A DNA stretch of 64,000 bases from Sisyra terminalis (taxonomy: Eukaryota > Arthropoda > Insecta > Neuroptera > Sisyridae): assembly GCA_958496175.1 (NCBI GenBank), contig OY292274.1, positions 7,130,001-7,194,000 on the forward strand, given 5' to 3'. Shown piece by piece: positions 22,954 through 33,924 of this stretch (position 1 is its first letter; the number at the start of each line of letters is the position of its first letter). The position numbers and the translations under genes are program-made. The notes beneath the pieces were generated by a model. The model was not told the DNA's origin. It did no database searches and worked only from the letters and a program-made list of their open reading frames with translations.

Positions 22954-24635
22954 CTTTATAATATAATACATTAACTACATACTGTAGCATATTCGCGTGT
23001 AAATAAGACTCAGTTTTATTAAAAATTCAGTCTCATCACTTTTTCTTAACGCCGCTAAAGAAGTATAACTCCACAAACATGCAACTTTTTCAGTATCTTG
23101 CATATCTTAAAAACAATAAATTTTAGAAAATTGTAATATCTTCTATATACGAAGGTTCATCTCTGATATCTGTAATTGTACTTCAAAATTAGCTATACTT
23201 TTTTGTGCAAATGAGTGGTGTTTCAAATATCTTGCAATAAAGATAGTTATGTTATTTTCATAGTTTATGACAGAATTCATGTTCAACTACTTCATATACA
23301 GTCTAAGCTTAAATAATATGAAAATGACGGTAAGTTCGGTTAGCGGTAGAGCGTGGCGTCTTATTATAAATGCATTAGCGTCACACAGGAAGTCGCCATG
23401 AATCAACAACAGCAAGGAAGTAAAAGAAAAAGCTGGCAAAAAGAGCTTTTCTCCACGCGTTTAAAAATAAAAGAATAATTCAAACCATTCCAGAAATAAA
23501 ATATATCAAAAATGAATACTTTTTTAATATGTAATTAAAATTAGAACTAATTAAAAAAAAAAAACTTTGCATCACTCTCAAAACTAAAATGTAATTTTGT
23601 ATTATTATAACAACACCGTTATAGTGATTATTAAAATGGTTTAGTTTTGATTCTATAAGACCAACATTATCCACTGTTTCTAACAGGTAAAATGTATGCT
23701 TATTGTTGTGAAAGTATTACCATAATAATTATTATTCTCACATTGATGAAATGGATACGAAAACTTTATGAACATAGGCAATAAATTTCATTGAAATTTC
23801 AAACCAGACTTTCAGTTTGTATCATGCGGTTTTGAATAAAAAAAATGTAAGAAAAAACGTTTTAGAACTCTCGTAAATAAAACGTGGTTGAAAACTCCTC
23901 GTAACGAAACTTGAAAACTTTTTAACGAAATTATGCTTGCTAATAATCATTTTCTACCTGTTAGATTAATTCAGAATGGATATAGTTGATATATTTTTTT
24001 CCACGTAGATCTTTTGATTCTTCCAAAATTTCCGTTTTTAAAAATTGTTTTCATTTTTGTAAAAAATAGACATAGAAGATGGACTGTTTTTGGTCTCCAT
24101 TTTCTATTTATTTAAAAATTTGTGTTGTTAGTACGATTAAAATATTATGCGTATTTTAAAAAAAAAACATTGATTTGTTTTATGTACTTCATGAAAATAT
24201 AATATGCTAACAAAAGATCGTACTTCATATATAATAAAACTGAAAAGCTAAAAAAAAATTATACTGTGGTAATATCCACTTGTCTGTTTAGAATTCATTG
24301 TACATAAAAACAACTTTTAATCCACTCATCTTTATAAAAGCATATAACATCTATCGTCCTTTTGTTTGTCTGTCCTTTTGAATCTCGATTTATTCAACTC
24401 TACTGTTTTGATTTGAAATCATTTTTTTTTAAATCTGAAAAGAAAGTATCTTTTTTTACCATTATTTGCTATTACATACTTTTCGTTTCGATTACACACG
24501 TAGACGTTAGCAACTTTGTAGAAAAAAGTGTTGAATTATCGATAGATTCTTATAAATCTATGCTATTTTTAAGACAAATATGTAAAACTAGAATCATGTG
24601 ATTCCAAAGCAAATGACAATAAAAACGTTCCAACC

Positions 24636-24638
<3 letters not shown>
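22954..24638. other. AT-rich non-coding, with small repeat remnants
   Basis: 23030-23076 is an inverted scrap of the 'AAGTTATACTTCTTTAGGCG' repeat seen at 33930. 23334-23375 has a tRNA A-box-like TAGCGGTAGAGCG but no B box. Nothing else supported. Confidence 0.4.

Positions 24639-24691
<53 letters not shown>
24639..24691. repeat. TA microsatellite
   Basis: Uninterrupted (TA)26 run. Confidence 0.95.
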
Positions 24692-24693
<2 letters not shown>

Positions 24694-24815
24694 TAATTTT
24701 AGTTCTAAACGATAAAAGATAGTTAGCGATTGTCAAACCAGAAAGCTTTTTTTTCAATGTATTGAATTGACGAATTAAATTAAATTAGCAGATACGATTT
24801 CATTAGTCTACACAT

Positions 24816-25865
24816 TAGGGTGTCCGTTATTTCCCAAATTGATTTTTTTACAGCGATCGGCCCCTGAATTTTTAGTTTAATATACAAAAAAAATATCCAA
24901 TACAATTAAGCTCTTAATTTCTTGATAAAACCGTGCCGGAATCATGTTACTTTTACCATTTAAATAACATGGGATTATTTGACTTTTTACTTTAAATTTT
25001 TTTTCTCAGAAACAAATGTATAAATAGATTTAAGATTAAATTATTCTGACGTAAAATTTAACGCTCTACAAAAAAGAGCTTTTATGAATTTTTGATTAAA
25101 TCACTCCATTAAAAGTTATTCAACATTTAACTTGAATTAATTTGTTTAATTTGTATTTTGCAATTTATTCAACATTTAATTTGTTGACTACAAGTTCTAA
25201 GAAATTTTTCAAAGATGGCCTCAGGTGAAATGGTAAAAATCTGTCGATAGTCTCATTAATTAGTATGAAATTCACTTCGTAGGTACAAAATATTGATTAA
25301 AGTACGAAAATTTATCCTGGATAAATTGAATTTCACGACTATAGCCAATTCGGATCTTATGTCACCTGTTTTAACTGTCAATATATGATTTTTTTGTTTA
25401 ATTTTCAATTCAAGCCTTAAAATTAACACAAATAATCACTTGCGCATTGATGATAATAATTTTTATTTTCTCGTCCAATGATTTTATAGTTAAAAAAAGT
25501 AAAAAGGAGCAAAAACTTGACAATATTGCAATATTTATATTAGGCATAAGTTAAATGTTGAATAACTTTTAATGGAGTGATTTAATCGAAAATTCATTAA
25601 AGACCTTTTTTGTAGAGCGTTAAATTTTACGCCAGAATAGTTTAATCTTAAATCTTTTCATCCATTTGTTTCACAGAAAAAAATTAAAAGTAAAAAGTCA
25701 AATAATCCCATGTTATTTAAATGGTAAAAGTAACATGATACCGGCACGGTTTAATAAAAAAATTAAGAGCTTAATTGTATTAGATAATTTTTTTTATATT
25801 TTAAACTAAAAATTCAGGGGGCGATTGCTGTAAAAAAATCAATTTGGGATGTAACTGACACCCTA
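24816..25865. mobile_element. Palindromic hAT-like non-autonomous element, copy 1
   Basis: Ends are TAGGGTGTCCGTTATTTCCC and a matching inverted end finishing GACACCCTA. CTACACAT flanks both sides (24808-24815 and 25866-25873), an 8-bp target duplication that also fits the nTnnnnAn preference of hAT elements. The arms are about 320 bp and near-identical, enclosing a core of about 400 bp. No transposase. Copies 2 and 3 are at 48287 and 60556. Confidence 0.85.
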
Positions 25866-25873
25866 CTACACAT

Positions 25874-26319
25874 GTCTTGAAATGATTTTGCCTATAATAT
25901 GGATTTTTTCTTCAATGCGTTTTTACATTTTTCGAAAGTCAATACCTTATTAAGTTTAATAGTCTTTAATTAAAACACGTAAATAAATAATAATTAAACT
26001 TGTTTTATGTTACTAATATAAACTATTTGGAAAGCAATATATAAATTTCTATTTTTTTCTGTATCTGCTACAATTCTAAATTTTGTGATTATTTTTAACC
26101 CATTTTATTTTTCTTTATTGTTTCCAATTTGTCTAGCCTAAAAACTCAGCTTACCACAGATTCAAAAGAATTGAAGAAGTGTTAATGCTGGTATAATTAT
26201 AAAATAAAATTTAGTTTATTGCTCTTAACTTGCAGAATACAAATTATTTGGTTAACAGTTTATTTGAAATTTAATGCATAAACCATTTAAGCAGCGCGCG
26301 TAGATCCTGATCTACAATA
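25874..26319. other. AT-rich non-coding stretch
   Basis: Nothing recognisable. Confidence 0.4.
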
Positions 26320-26768
26320 AAATATTTGGAACTTTATTGTAGAGTTTCAGATCCTCGATGATGATAAATTGGTAAAAATATTCAGAGGACTAGGATCAAA
26401 TAATAATCAGTCAAAACTGATGCGCATGTAATAAATAGTTTTTATAATAGAGAACATAAGAGAATAAGACAATAATCGAGATTTTAAAGTATTACCGTTT
26501 ATTTTTCCCCTACACAAACATCAACTAAAATTTATTGTACAGTTCCAAATATTAATAAAAATATTCAGAGGACTAGGATCAAACAATAATCAGTCAAAAC
26601 TATTTATTACATGCGCATCAGTTTTGACTGATTGTTATTTGATCCTAGTCCTCTGAATATTTTTATTAATATTTGGAACTGTACAATAAATTTTAGTTGA
26701 TATTTGTGTAGGGAAAAAATAAACGGCAATTCTTTAAAATCTCGATTATTGTCTTGTTCTCTTATGTT
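26320..26768. repeat. Near-perfect hairpin plus a third partial copy
   Basis: Left arm 26450-26600 and right arm 26621-26768 are nearly perfect inverted copies around a 20-bp spacer (TATTTATTACATGCGCATCA). A third partial copy at 26374-26438 repeats the inner arm (ATTCAGAGGACTAGGATCAA) followed by the spacer in the opposite orientation. Transcribed, it would form a hairpin of about 150 bp. The chance reading frame across it has no recognisable domain. Confidence 0.8.
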
Positions 26769-26819
26769 TGTATTTTTTGTATTTATTGAAAAACTCAAAG
26801 GACATCGAAGGTGTAGTCA

Positions 26820-27330
26820 TTGACGCCTCTTATTAAATGGCCAGGGCTTCCTTTACAATTAGTTAAGAATTTTTGCGTTATAGCCAGGATATACAAGTCT
26901 AGCGGTAGTACCTTTAAATTTTCTTGTATTTCTTAATATTTTTTTTGCATTCTATGTATTGTTAGATACTTGGTTTTGCTTATCGAAATCTACACTAAAC
27001 AAAAGTATGTTAATACAGGTCTGAGGGTTGTTTTATATATTACAATTTTATTGATGGTAGAAGGCCTGTCAAGTAATGGATATATTGTGTAAGTGCGAGC
27101 CATTAATTTGTTTTCAGGTAACTTAATGTGCTCAGCTAAGTTGAGTCCGGAGTCCAGTTTTATCCTCAAGTATTTACTGCTTTTGCCCATTTTATATTTT
27201 TCCCGTTTACCATTTTATGCTTATTGGATCATCTTTTAGTGAATAAGATAGGTTAAATTTGTAAGTTCAATTCACTACATTGGATAGTTCAAGAGAAGTT
27301 GGATTCTTTTACATGTGTATTTATTTCGTC
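26820..27330 (-). pseudogene. Decayed Jockey-like reverse transcriptase C-terminal fragment
   Basis: Minus strand, in several frames: DDPISI (near 27225), then KYLRIKLDSGLNLAEHI and LLDRPSTINKIVIYKTTLRP (26990-27190), then a frame-shifted LTIHRMQKK block. The order matches the segment downstream of the YADD motif in Jockey-clade proteins (YLG..LD..L....H, then L......Y...LRP...YG...W, then LQ..QNK.LR). Several stops and frameshifts; no target duplication found. It is older than the insertions at 11.5 and 51.4 kb. Confidence 0.75.
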
Positions 27331-28640
27331 ACTAGCTGATGACCGCGACTTCATCTGCGTAACGTACGTGTTGGTTATATTTTCTTTTTAGATTTGCTCT
27401 TTGTAATGGCAAATGGAAAATTTTATTTTTTCTTATTTCTTTTAAGAATAACATAATTATACTTAAAAACACTATTTTTTCGACTTTAAAAAGACATTAT
27501 TAATAAACAGTTGTTGGTAATGATTAATTAATTTTCAAAAAATATTTTTAAATATCTATTGACCTATTGCAAATACCTACGGTAGGTATACCAGACGTAA
27601 ACCAAATAATTCGTAAATCAATCAGCATCTATACATAAATAAAAAATATCTTCAATTCATTAAATAGGTCTTAAGTTGAATTATGACTTAGAACAGTCAA
27701 AAATTTCCACAATATTTGCGTCAAAATTTCAAAAGTTAAGGGTCTAGATATTTGAATATGTAAAGGACTCCCATCTCACCGCCTCGATTCCCGAATGAAC
27801 CTTTTTCCAAAACTATTACCCTCTTGCAATGTACAACACTACCGCGAAATTGAAATTTGTACAATTGCACGAAATCTAGTTCCTCCATAATCACGTATAA
27901 CCATTGTGTAACTATATACCTACTTATTATTATAATATCAGAATTTCAACTCAGCAATGAAACGGTTATTGGACGGTTTTAAATTCACTATACACGATTG
28001 ACGTATGCCTTTTGTTTAAAACTTTAAGTTTTTTTTTTTTTTTATAATTTTTACTTTCCTTATATTACACTATCAAAATATACCCCCGTTTAATTTTCAT
28101 TCTTTCTCTGTCGAAAGGAACCACCAACTTTAGTTCTCAAATTTGCCGATAAGTATTTTCTTTTAGTTAGCCAAAATTCAGGAGATAGTCGCTCACTAAT
28201 GTATTTCTTTGTGAATACGTATTCCGGATTTTAAGGTTTACAATTCGTGACAGCCAAAAAACTTTATGCTCACTTATAAACTTAACTTTACCTTTTTCAG
28301 ATATATTTCTCAGAGCTTAATTTTTTTATCAGACCCTAAATTTTTGTTTCTAATAATAAAGCAGCTTTTTTTTATACTAAGCGGCAAAAATACTTTCACT
28401 TTGATTATGAAATATGAAATATAGACTGTTTAGTAGACATTATCCCATACAAACTTTGCCACCACTTATAACTGTTTTAGGGTAGAAATTTTTAGAAACC
28501 CTTTCTTATTATTTATCTGCATCGTATACGGCAAACACTTTCCAAATTTCATCGACAGAAACGTGTTCTTATATTTGACTTTTAAATTCATAAAAAATAA
28601 ATTGCCTGTATATATGTATACACAATGATTACATACAACT
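27331..28640 (+). repeat. Interspersed family copy D (head and internal part)
   Basis: Head CTAGCTGATGACCGCGACTTCATC at 27331, degenerate palindrome near 27580, then internal blocks in the same order as copy C up to the CATCGACAGAAACGTG block. The 3' half is missing. Confidence 0.7.
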
Positions 28641-29344
28641 CTATCTTATTAACTATTTAAAAAACCAAAAGATGTATGTACAAATAACGATCGCAAATCA
28701 AATATTAATGATTTAGCAGGAATTTCTTAGGGGTCTGTTCTGTGACCCAAGCTGTATCAGCAGTACTTTATTGACTAGCCTCAAACAAAGAATGTAGAAA
28801 TTGCACTCTTTCTTGACGATACCTGCGTGTATAAGTAAAGTTTCAGCTTTTGCAACTTGATTACAGCTAAAAGAAATAAAAATTGCAAATATTTTAATAA
28901 ATGGAAAACTACATTCTACGATAAAAAAAAACAAAATGCATAAAGATCTACAAAGTATAGTCAAACAAGTATTAACGATCTAGAACTAACCCTATCATCA
29001 ACTATCATTTATGACCCATATTAATGATTCATTAACTAACGTAAAAGCATATTTTTTCAATACTTTTGATTACTGGAAATTCAAAACTTAGTGTCAAAAA
29101 TAAAATCATTTTTTATATCTTGAATGGTACTGTGTTAGTGTCAGAACTTAAAAATAGAAATTTTGAGTCTTTTTGGAAAATGCTCAACATATTTTTATGT
29201 AAAAAAAAATATAGGAAACTATAAAGCAAGTTCAAAAGACAGCCTTGCTAAAAATGTTACGAAAGGTACAAGCTTATTAAAAGAAAACGTCGTATTAGAT
29301 ATAAGATTTAGAATCTATAAAATATATAAAATGTATTTAAATAT
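28641..29344. other. AT-rich non-coding stretch
   Basis: Lies between copies D and E; no supported feature. Confidence 0.4.
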
Positions 29345-29489
29345 ATAAAGTGTTTTTAAGTATGATTATGTTTTTCGTAAAAGAAATAAGAAAAATAAAA
29401 ATTTTCATTTACCATCGCAAATAGCAAATCTAAAAAGAAATATAATCTACACCTACGTTACGCATACGAAGTCGCGGGGATTAGCTAGT
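29345..29489 (-). repeat. Interspersed family copy E (head only)
   Basis: Inverted head: ...CACCTACGTTACGCATACGAAGTCGCGGGGATTAGCTAGT. Only about 145 bp remain. It faces copy D, so the two heads bound 27331-29489 in opposite orientation. Confidence 0.75.
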
Positions 29490-29840
29490 GTGATATAAAG
29501 TTATTACGCTAGTGACCCTTATTAATTAATTTATTTTTGTTTGCACTATTTAACTTAGGAGGAACAGAGACGAATACGTATATAATCCTCAACGAGTGTT
29601 GTTTTTTTTTTGGGGTTGCAATAACCTTAGCCGATTCCCCATTTTTCTGGAAAGTACCCCTACTTTGATATACTTTTAATCAATTTTAATAAGAATATGT
29701 TTCCTTTTATTCGTCATTTATTGAGAACCATGCGTATGATAGTGTCATAATTTATTTTGAATCTTTCAAGTATTTTAGATATTTCATTCGGAAATGTGTG
29801 CATGAGTAAAAAATATGCTTTTTAAAGAAGTTTTTGGAGG

Positions 29841-29948
29841 TAAATAATTAGCCTTTTTCCTGGGAAGATTAAAAAAAGATCCGCTAGGGGCAGCACCGGG
29901 GGGGGGTACATGTGTTTTGAATTCTCTATTGACAACAAAGTTAAACAT
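29841..29948 (+). repeat. Left terminal inverted repeat of the SAP/SWIM unit
   Basis: Starts TAAATAATTAGCC and passes through GATCCGCTAGGGGCAG and a G8-9 run to GACAACAAAGTTAAAC. Its inverted partner is at 31035-31143. The GC-rich centre contrasts with the AT-rich flanks. Confidence 0.8.
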
Positions 29949-30964
29949 CTAAAATTATTACGGAATTAACGGAAGATGATGTACCTGGGGCGAAATTGAA
30001 ATTTACAAAAGTGCAAGATCATCTTGTCCGGGATTTAAAACTATGGCTTGCATGTCGTGGCTTACCCGTGTCTGGTAATAAAAATGTCCTAGTTGAAGGT
30101 TAGTTGGTTTGTAAATGTTATCGTATATGCCATTGTGTTGCATAAATTTTTATAATTTTAAATATTTTTTTTTTTTTTTTTATCTATTTAAATAGAATTG
30201 AAGAATGCATTGCAAATGGTAATGGTAAAAATTTTTTCATTGAAATTGATGGTGGTAAATGTTTAGCGAATAAACAACAACGCATGAAATTACTTAGTCC
30301 AACTCTACCAAATTCAGCATCCTCCACTTTTCCTAATACAAATTGGGAAAATTTTCCATCCCAAGTTATCCCCCGATCTTTTTACTATGCTATTATGTAT
30401 AATTATATCACTACCGGTCCTATTGATACTTTAGATTTGAATGCAATTTTATCAGACGATGATGAACAGCTTCCAAATTGTGGAAACTCGAAAGCCCTTC
30501 AAAGAGGAAGACAATATTGTCTGAGTGATTTTGTGTTAAATCTGGAAGATAATGCTAATGATTTGGTATATTACTTAAGAGCAGATGTACAATCTTGTTT
30601 CCGAGTCATTGTGAAGTATAAAATAAGTATAGCTTTGGATAAGAATAGTAGCAAAATTATAGATGATCAGTGTCAGTGTTCAGCATTTTCTTCAAAGAAC
30701 TGTTCTCATATTGTTGCTTTACTTTACAAACTTGAGGATTATACTGTACATTACGGTTATGATGCACTCACATGCACATCAAAGTTAAAAGAATGGAATA
30801 AAGGCAAAAAGTTAGGCAATAATCCGGACAATATTTTAACTGTTAGCTATCCTACCAAGCGAAAACACCTGAAGAAATCAATAATGAGTTTTATTTCGAA
30901 AAAAAGTAAATGTTTAAATGATAACCAGAATAAAAATCAGTTAACATCTAGATTTGTTAAGTAG
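29945..30964 (+). CDS. SAP-like/SWIM zinc-finger protein, two exons, possibly incomplete
   Basis: Exon 1 (29945-30098) reads ITELTEDDVPGAKLKF, then a SAP-like helix pair DLKLWLACRGLPVSGN...LVE, ending at a GTTAGT donor. Exon 2 follows a T-rich tract. The nearest acceptor (30194-30195) would restore the expected SAP ending LVERIEE but is out of frame by one base; the next AG (30202-30203) joins in frame as LVEECIANG and loses three residues. Exon 2 continues with ANGNGKNFFIEIDGGKC and a SWIM finger C-x-C-x7-C-x-H, with the first Cys codon at 30671, followed by CTSKLKEWNKGKK, and stops at 30964. The order SAP, N-G...D-G-G, SWIM, C-T-x-K-L-x-x-W-N is that of invertebrate SWIM/YqaJ-type proteins, but no YqaJ nuclease follows. 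No in-frame ATG is visible in exon 1 after the TAA at 29942, so it is 5'-incomplete, uses an upstream exon, or is a pseudogene. Confidence 0.65.
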
Positions 30965-31023
30965 GCATGATAGTTTTTATTTTTTAACTTTTTTTCACCA
31001 CAATATTTATTTATTCTTCTTGT

Positions 31024-31029
31024 AATAAA
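31024..31029 (+). terminator. Polyadenylation signal AATAAA
   Basis: AATAAA 60 bp after the stop codon of the SAP/SWIM frame and just inside the right inverted repeat; plausible 3' end signal. Confidence 0.5.
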
Positions 31030-31034
31030 ACGTA

Positions 31035-31143
31035 CGTTTAACATTGTTGTCAATAGTGAATTCAAAACATATGTACCCCCCCCTCGGTGCTGTCCCTAGC
31101 GAATCTTTTTCTAATCTTCCAAGGAAAAATGCTAATTATTTTG
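31035..31143 (-). repeat. Right terminal inverted repeat of the SAP/SWIM unit
   Basis: Reverse complement of 29841-29948 with about ten differences by eye; ends GCTAATTATTTT. Confidence 0.8.
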
Positions 31144-32270
31144 TAATTTTCTACTATTATTTTAATTTTATGCTATGTATGTTAACAAATAACAATATTA
31201 TTTCATTCACTTATTTTCTAAAATAAACGGTTGAATTATTAGAGATTCTGAAGAGTGATAGCTTTTATCATTAACAGCGGTAAATTTAATTGAAAATAAA
31301 AGATTTGAGATATTTAATAGCTTGCTGTGAATGTTATCAATAAATTAAGCCAATAGAGAAAATGTACACGTGTAGGTTTTCTACATATAACACGATTTTA
31401 GGGGTAAGTGAGATGGAAATTATATGATTACGTCGCATTGTGTTATGACTCACGTCCGGTCGTAAAACAACGCACATCGAAGCAGCCGTAAAAAAGTTGT
31501 GGTTAATGTTGATAGAATTGAGTGAGGACGCAGCTGCTGTACTTTTCACACAAATCATAACGTGCTTGTACCAAACGGATAAAACAATTTTCAGCACCAA
31601 ATGTCGCTCAATGTGGAGACTAGGCAAGACTGATGTTCATATGGGGCAAAAACATCACACATAGTATATCTATATATAAAAAATCTAGAAATCTGACAAA
31701 GATGCAAATAAAAATTTCAACTCCCGGTGCTTTAGTTTCTTAAAAATCCATTGAAAAGCTCATAAAATGAAAGTAAAACAGAAATCGTGTGTTTGCATTA
31801 TTGTTTCCATTTGTAATGACTTTTATCAGATGATGCCGTTTTAAACGGACATGAAGCTCTTACAAGCGGATGTAGCCGCAGAAATAGGAAACAGGGCAGT
31901 TGCTGACTCGACTATGATCATGTCAGACCGTCGTAGTTTCGCCCAACGACACCAGCCAAAGGGGCGACATGCGGCTATTCGGTTATAACGTATAGAAAGA
32001 GAGCTTTGGTGGCTTTGGCGATTTTTGTCCAGGGGAACGAGTACGGGGTTGCTTTGACCTAAATGTTTGTTTGCTTGGCAATAAATTTTCAACAATACCA
32101 AAACAAAATTATTTTGTTTTCAATAAAATCGTAGTATTTTCATCTTATAGAAAGATTCCCGAGGTTTCGTCTGCGTGATATATTATTTTTCCAGATTATT
32201 TTGTCAGAACAAAAGAAAATCTACTGAAGAAATTAAATCTATTTATTTTATGATAAATATATGCTATATA
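31144..32270. other. Two GC-richer islands of unknown origin
   Basis: 31340-31630 and 31840-32100 are clearly GC-richer than the flanks, and each has an open frame (minus 31337-31627, minus 31841-32101). Neither shows a domain I recognise. A TCTATATATAAAAAA start near 31667 resembles Helitron 5' ends, and CCCGAGGTTTCGTCTGCGTG near 32158 recalls the interspersed-family head, but I cannot close an element from them. Confidence 0.3.
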
Positions 32271-32274
32271 TAGA

Positions 32275-32276
<2 letters not shown>

Positions 32277-32334
<58 letters not shown>
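32277..32334. repeat. AT microsatellite
   Basis: Uninterrupted (AT)29 run. Confidence 0.95.
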
Positions 32335-32336
<2 letters not shown>

Positions 32337-32370
32337 TATCTTACATTTTTAATTATAACTGAGTATTGAA

Positions 32371-32696
32371 TCCTATTCTTTAATAGATGTTAAAATTCAG
32401 ATCTCAGCTTTTATTAAATAAGAAGATAATTCCGGTTGTTTAAGATCGTTTTTTTTTTATTTAATATTTTTAATATTCAATTAGCTATGTTTCGTTACGT
32501 ATCGTGACTTAATAAATAAAATTAATATTTTTTTTTTTTATTTATTTATTGAATTTAAATTGAAAATATTATATTTTTTGTGAATCAAGAAGCTTGATAA
32601 AGTTACAATACGTTACGAAACGTAGCTAATTGAATATTAAAAATATTAAATAAAAAAACCGATCTTAAACAACCTGAATTGTCTTCCTATTCTTTA
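32371..32696. repeat. Small foldback (MITE-like) element
   Basis: Arms 32416-32510 and 32597-32694 are inverted copies (GGTTGTTTAAGATCG / CGATCTTAAACAACC; CAATTAGCTA / TAGCTAATTG). TCCTATTCTTTA occurs directly at 32371-32382 and 32685-32696 and may be a target duplication, though on the left 30-40 bp separate it from the arm. Non-coding. Confidence 0.7.
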
Positions 32697-32985
32697 GATT
32701 AAGGCAAACATAATTCATCATAATTCAATGTTTAGTTCTTTTTTCGGAGAATAAGTTTCAAGCGTTCTTGTTATATAAGTAAAGTTCTTAAAAAAATTTG
32801 CATCATTATAATTGTAAAATACTAGTAGCTACCCATAAAATATTCAAAGCTTACCATAGATGGATTATTTGTAAGGTAAATTAGGCGCTTGTAGAAAGGA
32901 GCGAAGCGAACTTTTGAAAAAAATATAATTTCATACCAAACATTAAATCCAACTTGGAGTAATCTTCACCATACATGTATGGGAA
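32697..32985. other. AT-rich non-coding stretch
   Basis: No feature supported. Confidence 0.35.
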
Positions 32986-32988
32986 CAC

Positions 32989-33673
32989 GGGGCGAAATGG
33001 GAAATGGAATTAACGCTACATGGAATTACAGGTGACAAAAACGCGTAAAAATCTTACTCAATGTTCAATTAACTGCACTGCATTATAAAAAAGTAGCTAT
33101 TGCCACTAAAGAGTGGAGTTCTTTTTAGTTTTATCAAAAGTCGAAATAAACGTTTCCGAATTCTAATTTTTGCAAAGTAACACTAAGGTAATTATCCTAT
33201 GTTCTATTTTTTGTTTGAATATTAACATGACATGTTTGTTTAAACATACTGTTGACTAACTAAAAGCCTAGTGATAATTCAAATATAATCAATATATCCT
33301 GCCATAATAGTTGTCCTTGTGTGAAAAATTCTTTGGGGCACAATGGGTGGGGTGGAATGGGATATACCATTCAGATAGTATTTCCCATTCAGATAGACAT
33401 TTTATTTTATCAGCAGATAGTGCGTACATGTATAATGAAAACTAGTCAACAGTCTATATATAAGAAAGGTTGGAAGATGCAGAGGCAATCTGCTTATACT
33501 GTAAGGATTTAAACTCTAAATCTAATGAGAGCTGGTGTTCCTGCAGTATTTGTCAAAAATGGGCACAATTGGCATGTGTTGGGCTAAACACGATGATGAC
33601 AGTGTCTTCATCTGCGAACTAAGCCAATAACAAGTATCCTATTGCGCCCCAGGCTCATTTCCCATTGTGCCCC
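32989..33673 (+). mobile_element. Second pogo-like relic with GGGGC-type inverted ends
   Basis: GGGGCGAAATGGGAAATG at 32989-33006 is matched inverted by CATTTCCCATTGTGCCCC at 33656-33673. A related GGGGCACAATGGG word occurs internally at 33335. The interior holds a C-terminal PHD-like transposase fragment. Ends are approximate and no TA duplication could be fixed. Confidence 0.5.
33488..33630 (+). pseudogene. PHD-like finger fragment of a pogo-like transposase
   Basis: Reads ICLYCKDLNSKSNESW, then CSCSICQKWAQLACVGLN, a one-base frameshift, then DDDSVFICELSQ and stop. Cysteine pattern and order match the relic at 17272-17412 (C..C, W.....C..W.H..C, F.C..C), with the conserved His replaced by Gln (W-A-Q) and the last Cys changed. 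A decayed terminal exon of the same transposase family. Confidence 0.65.
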
Positions 33674-33924
33674 AGGGAGTGGGGCATAGGTATAGATATA
33701 GATAGGTATAGGTATAAGCATAGGTATTCACATAACTGTTCAGTGAGATAAATTGATTTTCACAAACGATGAAAAAAATTGGGAGAAAAGCGTATTAAAT
33801 TATGTTTTAATTTTTTTTTTGTAAAACTTTGGGAAAATATAATTTGGGGAAAAAATTAATTTCATAATTGCCTTTTTTTTCCATTTTTTTTTCAAAGAGG
33901 GGTAGGTTCTGTTAAGTTTTCCTT

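Larger units (their letters stand above)
29841..31143 (+). mobile_element. TIR-bounded unit carrying a SAP/SWIM gene
   Basis: A segment at 29841-29948 reappears inverted at 31035-31143, about 90% alike by eye over roughly 105 bp and unusually GC-rich at its centre (GCTAGGGGCAGCACCGGGGG). The only content between the two is a two-exon gene on the plus strand with its own polyadenylation signal. This suggests a 1.3-kb DNA transposon or a gene caught between the ends of one. No flanking target duplication was found, so the exact ends are uncertain. Confidence 0.6.

Noticed and set aside
23334..23375. tRNA-like A box TAGCGGTAGAGCG
   Set aside because: No B box at the expected distance and no cloverleaf.
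26607..26798. 63-codon minus frame across the hairpin
   Set aside because: Open only because the arm is low complexity; no domain, and the hairpin has no coding relatives here.
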